Assembly: GCA_022711405.1 (NCBI GenBank)
Contig: JAKLFC010000016.1
Span: forward strand, 30,230 to 94,229
Direction of reading: 5' to 3'
Length of the DNA stretch: 64,000 nt
Source of the DNA: Bacteroidota bacterium
Lineage (GTDB): Bacteria > Bacteroidota > Bacteroidia > Bacteroidales > JAGONC01
This document shows, one piece after another, positions 26,837-33,520 of this stretch (its first letter is position 1; each line of letters opens with the position of its first letter). The translations under genes and the position numbers were made by a program. A model generated the notes under the pieces. The model saw only the letters and a program-made list of their open reading frames with translations, had not been told where the DNA came from and searched no databases.

Positions 26837-27472
26837 CTAACGGTCATCATACTTCCGCTCACCGGTGGGTAGCGGAGCCAGAAGTACGTTTTCGGGCGGA
26901 GGAAGGACCGAGGGAATGCTACTGTCATACCCTCCGTAAGGATTTGCAGCCAGATTGAAGTCAAGCGTGAACAGTCCCCCTTGCTGCGGTGGCACAATGG
27001 CCAGGTATCTTCCGTTCCTTTCGGTCTGTTCCGCACCGGTAGCATCCTTAAAGGGGATGAATAACTGAGAGGGATTCGCTGTAAACTCAGGCAAATTGTC
27101 GTTCTGGTAAACCCATAGCGTATACTCAATCCCATTCAGGGTGAACACGGCCTTGCCGGATTTGATCAACCGCTGTGTTCCTCCGTTGGATAGATTCAAC
27201 CGCTCCCTCCGCGGATTACTTTCCGGTATGTATGTCGCATTGAGCCTGTATGCATAATCGACAGGGAAATAGATCAATCCGTCAAACTGCTGCTGCTGTG
27301 ACGCCGTTATGGGTGTGGTGGCCGGATCACTGAAAAGGGCATCTTTAGCAGCCCTGAATTGTTCTACTGCTGCTTTGTGGGCATCTATCGTATCCTGACT
27401 GACCTGGGCTGAGGTTGCTAAGGCCAGGAGCAACAGTGAAAACAATGTAATGGTGAGTTGTTTTATTTTCAT
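26837..27472 (-). CDS. DUF1684-family secreted protein
   Basis: I place the start at the ATG complementary to 27,470-27,472 (MKIKQLTITLFSLLLLALAT), which gives a clean signal peptide and 211 residues; seven codons upstream are also open. The sequence has the DUF1684 signature: VYQNDNLPEFTANPSQLFIPFKD is recognisable in parts, then GGLFTLDFNLAANPYGGYDS and PPPENVLLAPLPTGERKY at the C-terminus. In typical members the second block contains a Cys (NPYCAY); here it is Gly-Gly. The function of the family is unknown. It appears to have its own promoter at 27,491-27,498. Confidence 0.8.
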   Translation of the reverse strand: MKIKQLTITLFSLLLLALATSAQVSQDTIDAHKAAVEQFRAAKDALFSDPATTPITASQQQQFDGLIYFPVDYAYRLNATYIPESNPRRERLNLSNGGTQRLIKSGKAVFTLNGIEYTLWVYQNDNLPEFTANPSQLFIPFKDATGAEQTERNGRYLAIVPPQQGGLFTLDFNLAANPYGGYDSSIPSVLPPPENVLLAPLPTGERKYDDR

Positions 27473-27490
27473 AATTGTCGTTTTAGCCTG

Positions 27491-27498
27491 CAAAGATA
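27491..27498 (-). promoter_or_regulatory. Bacteroidota -7 box (TATCTTTG on minus strand)
   Basis: The complement of CAAAGATA reads TATCTTTG, a TAnnTTTG match 19 bp before the DUF1684 start. The box lies in a near-palindrome (GCAAAGATAGTATCTTGC). It implies a very short leader. Confidence 0.5.
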
Positions 27499-27602
27499 GT
27501 ATCTTGCGCGTGTTCTTATAGGCTTGCGAAAAAATTATTTAAAATCATTTTAAATTATTTCAAGGCAATGATCCATAACCTTCAATCAATCCTGTACTGA
27601 TC

Positions 27603-29591
27603 ATGAAGTGTTCTCAAGTCATCCTGCGGATTTTTACCGGTGCGATCGCTGGTATCCTGGCCATTGTTCTGTCGGCCCAGTCAGGATACCGCACCGACAG
27701 CCTGCTTGATGCCTTAAGCCTGGATCCTGAAGACACGGCTCTTTACCAGCAACTGGATGAACTGATCAGCATTAATCTTTACAATGATCCCAAAGTGGCA
27801 CTGCAGCAGGCAGAACAGGTCATGATCCTAGCGGAGGAGTCATCTAACCAGTACATGGTCACCCGGATGGTAATGAATACAGGCATTGCCTATGATATGA
27901 TGGGGCTGTATGATTCAGCCAGGACCAGGTATGAAGATGCGCTCGCCCTTGCCGAAAAATACCAGCTCAGCACCACAATGGGGGACATCTGCAACAACCT
28001 CAGCATTATGCACTCCGTCATGGGCCAGATGGAAAAATCACTGGAATATTGCCTGAAGGCCATGGAGATCTTTGAGCGCACGGCCGACTCGGGAAGAATG
28101 TCGAAGATATACAATAACCTCGGATCACGTTACTCTGAAATGGGGATGAATGACAAAGCATTGGAGTTCTATCAGCGGGCGGTGGACATTAACATCCGGC
28201 TGAACGATCTTCCCCGGCTGGCACGAAATTACGGCAACATTGGCACGGTGTATTCTTCCCTGGAAAATAATGATGAAGCGCTGGATTATTACCAGCGTGC
28301 CCTTCAGATCCAGAGAAATCTGCATAACAAGACCGACATCTCCATCTCCCTGAGCAACATGGCACTTTCCTATCAGCGGATACATGCCTACGACTCGGCC
28401 ATCGAATTTGCCAGCCAGGCTTATGAGATCGCCCTGGAGACCAACAACGAGATCGGCAAGATCACCTATTTTACGACCATTGCAGGCATTTATAAAAGCA
28501 AAGGGCAATTCACCCAGTCGGTCGAAAACTTCACCAGGGCGGAAGTGCTTGCCGACAGCATCAGTGCCCAGCAGACTCTGCTGGGGATCTATTCGGAACT
28601 GGCAGCAGTGTACGCGTCTTTGAACGACTTCAAAAGGGCTTACGATTATAACGAGAAATACAATAACCTGAGGCTGTCGTTGCTGGATTCGGAAAAAGAT
28701 AAAGCCCTGGAGAAGCTGAAGAAGTTCGAAGAAGAGAAGAAACAGGACGAGATCGATCTTCTGACAAAGGATTCGGAAATCCAGAAGCTTAAGATAAAAC
28801 GCCAGAAAATGATCCGTAACTCGGTGACCGCCGTTGGAGTGCTATTACTAGCCCTGGCCATCGGATTATGGCAGAGGTACCGTTATATACGAAGAACAAA
28901 AAATGAGCTCGCCGAAAAAAACGTGGTAATCCAGAAAGAAAAGGATAAGTCTGAGGAATTGCTGCTCAACATCTTACCGGCTGAAACGGCGGAAGAACTG
29001 AAATCCAAAGGACATTCAGAAGCCCGGCACTTTGAACTGGTCACGGTTCTGTTCACCGATTTCAAAGGATTCACGCAGAAAGCCGAACAGCTCTCCCCCG
29101 CAGAACTGGTGAGCGAAATCGACCTGTGTTTTAAGGCCTTTGACGAGATCATCTCATCACATTGTATCGAGAAGATCAAAACCATCGGCGATGCCTATAT
29201 GTGCGCCGGGGGACTGCCTGTTCCCAATACCACGAACCCGGTGGATACCGTCATGGCCGCACTGGAGATCCGGGATTTTATGGAGGCGTTGAAAGAAAAA
29301 AGGTTGCCGGAGAACCGCCCGTTCTTCGAAATCCGCATTGGTGTACACACAGGACCGGTCATTGCCGGGATTGTAGGGGTTAAAAAGTTCGCCTATGATA
29401 TCTGGGGTGACACGGTGAACATCGCCTCGCGCTTGGAATCAAGCGGAGAGGTCGGGAAGGTCAACATCTCAGGGACCACCTATGAGCTTGTCAAAGAATA
29501 TTTTACGTGCGTATACCGGGGCAAGGTCGAAGCCAAGAACAAAGGTGCGGTGGATATGTATTTTGTGGAGAACAAGAAAACTGACCGATAA
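27603..29591 (+). CDS. Class III adenylate cyclase with TPR sensor domain
   Basis: The 662-residue protein has a signal or anchor (about 1-30), five to seven tetratricopeptide repeats (about 60-370, for example NNLGSRYSEMGMNDKALEFY), a coiled coil, one transmembrane helix (SVTAVGVLLLALAIGLWQRY, about 405-425) and a C-terminal cyclase homology domain (about 480-650). Catalytic elements are visible: metal site FTDFKGFT, IKTIGDAYM with the purine-selecting Lys, and YDIWGDTVNIASRLES with the selecting Asp, transition-state Asn and Arg. The Lys/Asp pair predicts ATP rather than GTP as substrate, hence cAMP. TPRs outside the membrane with an inside cyclase are a frequent design in this phylum. The signal sensed is unknown. 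Confidence 0.9.
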   Translation: MKCSQVILRIFTGAIAGILAIVLSAQSGYRTDSLLDALSLDPEDTALYQQLDELISINLYNDPKVALQQAEQVMILAEESSNQYMVTRMVMNTGIAYDMMGLYDSARTRYEDALALAEKYQLSTTMGDICNNLSIMHSVMGQMEKSLEYCLKAMEIFERTADSGRMSKIYNNLGSRYSEMGMNDKALEFYQRAVDINIRLNDLPRLARNYGNIGTVYSSLENNDEALDYYQRALQIQRNLHNKTDISISLSNMALSYQRIHAYDSAIEFASQAYEIALETNNEIGKITYFTTIAGIYKSKGQFTQSVENFTRAEVLADSISAQQTLLGIYSELAAVYASLNDFKRAYDYNEKYNNLRLSLLDSEKDKALEKLKKFEEEKKQDEIDLLTKDSEIQKLKIKRQKMIRNSVTAVGVLLLALAIGLWQRYRYIRRTKNELAEKNVVIQKEKDKSEELLLNILPAETAEELKSKGHSEARHFELVTVLFTDFKGFTQKAEQLSPAELVSEIDLCFKAFDEIISSHCIEKIKTIGDAYMCAGGLPVPNTTNPVDTVMAALEIRDFMEALKEKRLPENRPFFEIRIGVHTGPVIAGIVGVKKFAYDIWGDTVNIASRLESSGEVGKVNISGTTYELVKEYFTCVYRGKVEAKNKGAVDMYFVENKKTDR

Positions 29592-29607
29592 TACTCTATA
29601 GCGTTCT

Positions 29608-29760
29608 AAATACCCGGAGCCATGCGACAGGGATTTGGCAGGGTGAGGGATCGATCGAGCTATGGTCACAAAAAAGTAAAAGAAATATACGCGGCCCTGC
29701 GGCCGGGGAGCAGAAGGAATAGCGATTACCCATTACCCAGGTAGAAGTAGAGGGAAAAGG
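29608..29760. repeat. Dispersed repeat, copy A
   Basis: About 100 bp here (29,608-29,711) are near-identical to 31,478-31,580: both contain GATTTGGCA, GTGAGGGATCGATCGAGCTA, TGGTCACAA, AGTAAAAGAAATATA and end in TGCGGCCGGGGAGCA. A further 40 bp (ACCCATTACCCAGGTAGAAG) resemble 32,705-32,740. No reading frame is conserved between the copies, so it is a non-coding repeat. Confidence 0.8.
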
Positions 29761-29831
29761 AGAGGTAGATTGACCAAGGGTCGGCGAAATAATGCTGATG
29801 GCATATTTCCTTGTAAATCTTTATTTACCAC

Positions 29832-29929
29832 TATATGCTAAAGCATATATTTTCTTGATTTTTTATTTAACTATATTTAATCGCATATAATTTTGTACAT
29901 TTGCGTATTATTATATTTAAAAACATATA
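29832..29929 (+). promoter_or_regulatory. Three 18-bp operators of hipBST at exact 40-bp spacing
   Basis: Three related 18-mers start at 29,832 (TATATGCTAAAGCATATA), 29,872 (TATATTTAATCGCATATA) and 29,912 (TATATTTAAAAACATATA). The first is almost a perfect dyad; the others share the TATAT...CATATA ends. The starts are exactly 40 bp apart, close to four helical turns, and the third ends at the base before the hipB ATG. This is the pattern expected for cooperative HipB binding and autorepression. I see no other gene they could serve. Confidence 0.75.
29896..29903 (+). promoter_or_regulatory. Bacteroidota -7 box (TACATTTG) of the hipBST operon
   Basis: TACATTTG matches TAnnTTTG and lies between operators 2 and 3, so repressor bound at either site would cover the promoter. 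Transcription would start within operator 3, roughly 15-20 bases before the hipB ATG. Confidence 0.6.
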
Positions 29930-30139
29930 ATGAAACAATTAGCAGAATTTGTCAAAGAACGCAGAAGAGAAGTAAATCTTACTCAGGGAGAATTCGCTGA
30001 ACGTGCGGGGGTTGCACTGACCGTAATACGTAAAATAGAACAGGGAAAAACCAACCTGAATATGGATAAGGTGAATCTGGTACTTCGCATGTTTGGACAT
30101 GAGTTAGCGCCGGTAAACAGTAAAGATCTTAAGAAATGA
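29930..30139 (+). CDS. hipB: HipB-type XRE-family antitoxin/repressor
   Basis: This 69-residue protein is nearly all helix-turn-helix. The recognition segment is NLTQGEFAERAGVALTVIRK followed by IEQGKTNLN, the standard XRE/Cro fold of HipB. The C-terminus is short, with no extra domain. It is the first gene of a three-gene operon, its stop overlapping the next start by four bases (ATGA). It is expected to dimerise on the three upstream 18-bp operators and repress the operon together with the HipS/HipT proteins. Confidence 0.9.
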   Translation: MKQLAEFVKERRREVNLTQGEFAERAGVALTVIRKIEQGKTNLNMDKVNLVLRMFGHELAPVNSKDLKK

Positions 30140-30471
30140 GACAAGGAAAGGTATTTTATAAAGACCATTTTGCAGGTGTTATTACAGAAACAAACGATGG
30201 TGAATACGTATTTCAATATGATGATCACTACGTGAAAGATTATCCGGATGAATTCATCACATTTACAATGCCGGTCGCAAATCGACCATACATTGACAAA
30301 AGACTCCACCCATTTTTTGAAGGACTAATCCCTGAAGGATGGTTGCTGGATATTGCTTCCGCACACTGGAAGATCAATAAAAACGACCGGATGGGATTAT
30401 TACTGGCGTGTTGTCAGGATTGTATCGGAGCAGTGAGCATTAAACCTAAAACAGAAGGAGATGGCGAATAG
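30136..30471 (+). CDS. hipS: HipS-like protein (HipA N-terminal subdomain as a separate gene)
   Basis: The 111 residues correspond to the N-terminal subdomain 1 of HipA: GKVFYKDHFAGVI, then a strand-rich part ending with HPFFEGLIPEGWLLDIAS, a signature of that region. The kinase core is absent here and is supplied by the next gene. In the HipBST systems characterised in E. coli, the separate HipS protein is the antitoxin of the HipT kinase. I infer the same here from gene order (B, S, T) and sizes. It overlaps hipB by 4 bases and hipT by 11, so the three are translationally coupled. Confidence 0.85.
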   Translation: MRQGKVFYKDHFAGVITETNDGEYVFQYDDHYVKDYPDEFITFTMPVANRPYIDKRLHPFFEGLIPEGWLLDIASAHWKINKNDRMGLLLACCQDCIGAVSIKPKTEGDGE

Positions 30472-31402
30472 ATGTTTGTATTGTTATGAGTCTGTTGAAG
30501 AAGGGCGTGACTTCCATGAAAATTGTTCACTGGAATTCTTTAGATCACCGACACCTCCGGAATTGGGATATTCTCTTGGTCAAATGGATGAATTGGGAAA
30601 GAATGTCGTAGAACACAGTGTAGCTGTACCTGGAGTTCAGCCAAAATTATCATTATCATTAATCAGGAAAACCAAAGAAACTGCCGAACCACGGTTGACA
30701 ATAGTTGGTGCATCAGGCGGACGCTATATTTTCAAACCTCCATCTGACCAATATCCCGAAATGCCCCAAAACGAACATGTGACCATGCGTATTGCTGAAA
30801 GCTTCGGAATCAGAGTAGTACCTTCATCATTGATCCGATTGTCTTCCGGCGAGCTATGCTATATCACAAAGCGAGTCGACCGGACAGAAACTGGTGAGAA
30901 GATCCACATGATCGATATGTTTCAAATCACTGAAGCGTTTGATAAGTATAAAAGTTCCATGGAGAAAGTGGGAAAAGCTATTGGTATTCATTCCAGTAAC
31001 ACATTACTTGATAAGGTATTCTACTTTGAATTAGTTCTTTTCTCCTTTCTCGTTGGTAACAATGATATGCATCTGAAGAACTTTTCAATGATTGAAAGTC
31101 CTTCAGGTTGGGTGCTGGCACCTGCTTATGATTTATTAAATGTTGCCATCGTATTGCCGGAAGATAAGGAGGAACTTGCTCTGACATTGGTTGGGGAAAA
31201 AAAGATGTTGAAGCGGGAACACTTCGAACAATTAGGAGAGGATTTGGAGCTGACTGGAAAACAGATCGCAGGAGCATTTCGAAGGATGATCAAATACAAG
31301 CCAGGCGCATTTAGCTGGATTGATCGTTCATTCCTGTCTGATGACATGAAAACTGCCTATAATGAGGTACTTGACTCAAGGTATAAACAATTAGTGCTAT
31401 AA
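30461..31402 (+). CDS. hipT: HipT-like Ser/Thr kinase toxin
   Basis: This 313-residue HipA-family kinase lacks the N-terminal subdomain. It starts with a Cys cluster (CLYCYESVEEGRDFHENC) common in Bacteroidota HipA proteins. The Gly-rich loop region GVQPKLSLSL is near residue 53, the catalytic loop GNNDMHLKNFS near residue 200 (Asp, His-Leu-Lys, Asn) and the metal-binding APAYDLLN shortly after. Such kinases phosphorylate tRNA synthetases (GltX for HipA, TrpS for HipT) and stop growth. Target here is unknown. The stop codon lies in the first arm of a strong palindrome that may terminate the operon. Confidence 0.88.
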   Translation: MANRCLYCYESVEEGRDFHENCSLEFFRSPTPPELGYSLGQMDELGKNVVEHSVAVPGVQPKLSLSLIRKTKETAEPRLTIVGASGGRYIFKPPSDQYPEMPQNEHVTMRIAESFGIRVVPSSLIRLSSGELCYITKRVDRTETGEKIHMIDMFQITEAFDKYKSSMEKVGKAIGIHSSNTLLDKVFYFELVLFSFLVGNNDMHLKNFSMIESPSGWVLAPAYDLLNVAIVLPEDKEELALTLVGEKKMLKREHFEQLGEDLELTGKQIAGAFRRMIKYKPGAFSWIDRSFLSDDMKTAYNEVLDSRYKQLVL

Positions 31403-31433
31403 TAGTATTACACCTACGGTGTAATACTATTAT
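31399..31433 (+). terminator. 16-bp perfect stem hairpin ending the hipBST operon; also repeat-family palindrome
   Basis: ATAATAGTATTACACC (31,399-31,414) and its exact complement (31,418-31,433) flank the loop TAC. It overlaps the hipT stop codon and is followed by AAAATT. The core CACC-TAC-GGTG is shared with palindromes at 25,359 and 32,498, so it is both a likely terminator and a member of a dispersed palindrome family. Confidence 0.7.
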
Positions 31434-31477
31434 AAAATTCAGGGCGCAGTTCAGAGCAGCGAAGCCCTGGTGGCACT

Positions 31478-31580
31478 AAATCCCCGGAGCAATGCGACGG
31501 GGATTTGGCAAAGTGAGGGATCGATCGAGCTATGGTCACAAGAAGTAAAAGAAATATATGTGGCTATGCGGCCGGGGAGC
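31478..31580. repeat. Dispersed repeat, copy B
   Basis: This is the second copy of the 100-bp repeat at 29,608-29,711, in the same orientation, so the two copies bracket the hipBST operon. It differs at a handful of bases (for example CAATGCGACGG for CCATGCGACAG). The short open frame across it is not conserved in the other copy. Confidence 0.8.
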
Positions 31581-31628
31581 AAAATAAAGGAGGTTGCTTT
31601 GTATTATGAAACAGACTCCTTCTTTTAC

Positions 31629-32021
31629 TTATGCTCCCAGAAGGCTTTCAATATCCCTGATGAGTCTTTTGGAGGGTTCGACTAGAGGAAGGACGGAATT
31701 CTCGTCGAAATCAAAAAAGTCGTTATAGTCTCCTTTTTGCCTTTTTTCAAAAATATCGGAGTAGTACTTTCCAAGATCCTTACTGATTCGTCCGGTCTGG
31801 ATATAGAATTGACCAAATTTCTGTCGGCATCCTGAATGACTTGAAAATTCAATTCCGTCCTTCATTAACAAGGCCCCAACAGCATAGAAACATGCATAGT
31901 AAAGCCGGTTGACTGCTGTATTCCATAACTTATTTTCAATCAAGATATCGACCTCATTAATAGTGTCCTTCGCACGCTGAATCCGGTAATTTACATAATC
32001 CTGCTGCTTATAATCCTTCAT
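31629..32021 (-). CDS. HEPN-domain protein (toxin of a HEPN/MNT pair)
   Basis: The 130 residues are all helical: RAKDTINEVDILIENKLWNT, AVNRLYYACFYAVGALLMKD, then HSGCRQKFGQFYIQTGRISK. This matches the HEPN family that pairs with MNT nucleotidyltransferases. The NRLYYACFYA helix is a family hallmark; a textbook Rx4-6H ribonuclease motif is not obvious. The start overlaps the upstream MNT gene stop by four bases. In characterised pairs the HEPN protein is an RNase toxin and the MNT protein AMPylates it. It converges with the hipBST operon, separated by repeat copy B. Confidence 0.85.
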   Translation of the reverse strand: MKDYKQQDYVNYRIQRAKDTINEVDILIENKLWNTAVNRLYYACFYAVGALLMKDGIEFSSHSGCRQKFGQFYIQTGRISKDLGKYYSDIFEKRQKGDYNDFFDFDENSVLPLVEPSKRLIRDIESLLGA

Positions 32022-32338
32022 AATGGGATCCCTTCTTTGTTGACATTAGCATAAAAAGGTGTGATGGAATATTTCGTATTCCATTCTTGTTCGGCATAAA
32101 CCATAGGACTGATCACCTCTCCGGTTTCAAATTCAAGTTCGTATAAAGGATCAACGACTTTTTTCTCAATTTCCAGTGTTATTTTTTGATAAGATAATAG
32201 AATGAGAAGATCCCAATCCGAGTCAGATCTTGCTGTACCTTTAGCACGTGACCCATAAAGAATGATCTTCGCCTTCGGTTCAACGGATAGTACCGTTTCC
32301 TTAATGCGGTTAATAAAAACTATCGATTCTTTTTTCAT
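32018..32338 (-). CDS. MNT-type minimal nucleotidyltransferase (antitoxin)
   Basis: The 106-residue protein carries the polymerase-beta-type active site GSRAKGTARSDSDWDLLIL, with the two metal-binding Asp residues in DSDWD and a conserved GSRAKG loop. In HEPN/MNT toxin-antitoxin pairs this enzyme transfers AMP to a Tyr of the HEPN toxin and silences it. It is the first gene of a two-gene operon. A perfect -7 box ends four bases before its ATG, so the message may be leaderless. Confidence 0.9.
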   Translation of the reverse strand: MKKESIVFINRIKETVLSVEPKAKIILYGSRAKGTARSDSDWDLLILLSYQKITLEIEKKVVDPLYELEFETGEVISPMVYAEQEWNTKYSITPFYANVNKEGIPL

Positions 32339-32342
32339 AGTG

Positions 32343-32350
32343 CAAAGATA
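32343..32350 (-). promoter_or_regulatory. -7 box (TATCTTTG) implying a leaderless HEPN/MNT transcript
   Basis: The complement of CAAAGATA reads TATCTTTG, separated by only four bases from the MNT start codon at 32,338. With the usual distance of 5-7 bases to the start site, transcription would begin at or next to the A of the ATG. Confidence 0.55.
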
Positions 32351-32435
32351 TTGAACAAAATGCTATTTCGTGACGGCATTTAAAATATTGCTTCCCGGGA
32401 ATTCATACAGGTTAACGTGCAACCGCAGGGTATAT

Positions 32436-32740
32436 ATTATGTCACCCCTAACGGGGTTCTGAAATGATGGATTCATGATTTTTGCTACCAATATTTCGCA
32501 CCTACGGTGCTCTGGATATTGGAGCTTTATTAAGGATCGGCCTCTTGAAAATTGCCGCCCGGAAACTTACCGAAATAGAATTTCATTCGCTAATTTATCA
32601 GTTATGGCGGAGCAACCTAGGAAAGCGGACTGAGGCCCGAAGGGCTGAGGGAGCTTTCCAGTTGCGGAGCCATAACGCGGCCATGCGGCCGGGGAGCAGT
32701 TGTTAAATACCCATTACCGATTACCAAGATAGAAATATAG
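32436..32740. repeat. Dispersed repeat region, copy C with nested palindromes
   Basis: CCAATAT (32,488-32,494) and ATATTGG (32,516-32,522) enclose GCACC-TAC-GGTGC (32,498-32,510). At 32,676-32,699 the block CGCGGCCATGCGGCCGGGGAGC matches the right end of copies A and B, and ACCCATTACCGATTACCAAGA (32,709 on) matches the end of copy A. CACCCCTAACGGGGT (about 32,442-32,456) is another small hairpin. I see no gene in this interval. Confidence 0.7.
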
Positions 32741-32874
32741 GTGGAACGAGAAGGAGAAGTGCGAAAGGAATGAAGAAATGGACCTTAATAATTTCAATTT
32801 CTCAGGTTTGATAGGACTATTTGTTTCTCTTTTAAGGTCATTTTCTGAGCAAACATTAAAAATCAAATTAATTG

Positions 32875-33072
32875 ATGCCTGAAATAATGTATCCAATCAA
32901 TCCTGACAGAAATATTCCCTGGAATGATCTTCCTCCATTACCAATTAAAAAGGAACTATATCAAACAATAGAAATACTGGAGAAGCTTGGAGATGCAAAA
33001 GCGTCTTTAGCAAGACTTCATATCGGAGTGACTCTTCCTGACCAGCTGAGTAGGGTAGATGTAAAAAGATGA
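32875..33072 (+). pseudogene. Fic-family protein, N-terminal remnant
   Basis: The frame (ATG at 32,875) encodes about 65 residues starting PEIMYPINPDRNIPWNDLPP and then LPIKKELYQTIEILEKLGDA and KASLARLHI. This is the opening of Fic-domain proteins, in which an N-terminal helix region precedes the HPFxxGNGRxxR catalytic motif. The frame stops at 33,072 and no Fic motif follows. I read it as a truncated gene, cut near the island boundary. It is unlikely to be functional. Confidence 0.6.
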
Positions 33073-33205
33073 TTTCATCGTTAGCAATTTTTTTACGAAA
33101 AGTACCGGAAAGTGGTACCGATCGCAAAAATTTACTTTTTTCAGACCAGAAGATCCCATGCTTCGTAAATTCTTTGGAATTTGGGATTTGTTATGTTTGG
33201 AATTT

Positions 33206-33252
33206 GCCAGAAGGGGCATCAAAATTTTTTAAATTTTGATGCCCCTTCTGGC
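33206..33252. repeat. 20-bp perfect inverted repeat (hairpin) abutting the att site
   Basis: GCCAGAAGGGGCATCAAAAT (33,206-33,225) and its exact complement (33,233-33,252) are separated by seven T/A bases. On the minus strand it directly follows the tRNA 3' fragment and is well placed as the tRNA terminator, although the U tract is inside the stem rather than after it. Confidence 0.75.
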
Positions 33253-33290
33253 TGTGGGGTATACAGGGATCGAACCTGTGACTTCATGTC
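33253..33290 (-). other. tRNA 3'-end fragment: probable attachment site (att) of the integrated element
   Basis: On the minus strand the sequence holds a complete T arm (ACAGG-TTCGATC-CCTGT), the acceptor 3' strand ATACCCC and discriminator A, preceded by GACATGAAGTC. The 5' half of a tRNA is missing: the bases to the right are AT-rich and do not fold. A 3' tRNA duplicate next to an integrase gene (33,521) is the usual sign of site-specific integration into a tRNA gene. For a minus-strand tRNA the intact gene should be at the right-hand end of the element, which I did not find in the window. Confidence 0.75.
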
Positions 33291-33460
33291 TGTGAAAAAT
33301 AATATTTCCTTCTTTTATTTACTTTTAGTTTCTTCCGTTTTCTCATATAATGTTAATTATCAATGATATAAAAATTTGACTAAAAGCAAAATTTTACATC
33401 CGAAAGTAATAAATTCGCAAAAAACTTTAAACCATATTTAAACCAGACATGCAATTCACG

Positions 33461-33468
33461 TATATTTG
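33461..33468 (+). promoter_or_regulatory. -7 box (TATATTTG) of the integrase gene
   Basis: TATATTTG matches TAnnTTTG 52 bp before the integrase ATG, in a very AT-rich stretch. TTTA at about 33,437 could be a weak upstream element. Confidence 0.5.
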
Positions 33469-33520
33469 TTTTTATTTTAAAAATAAAAAAAATATAAATA
33501 ATTTGTAAAAAATCGAATCC

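Noticed and set aside
30136..31402. A single hipA gene broken by a frameshift
   Set aside because: The two parts have their own start codons with 4- and 11-base overlaps, a Cys-rich start in the second, and match the HipS/HipT split known from other systems.
31470..31685. Small gene across repeat copy B
   Set aside because: The frame is not preserved in copy A and overlaps the HEPN gene end; it is a by-product of the repeat.
33253..33330. Complete tRNA gene at the att site
   Set aside because: Only the T arm and acceptor 3' strand are present; the expected D arm and 5' acceptor are replaced by AT-rich sequence.
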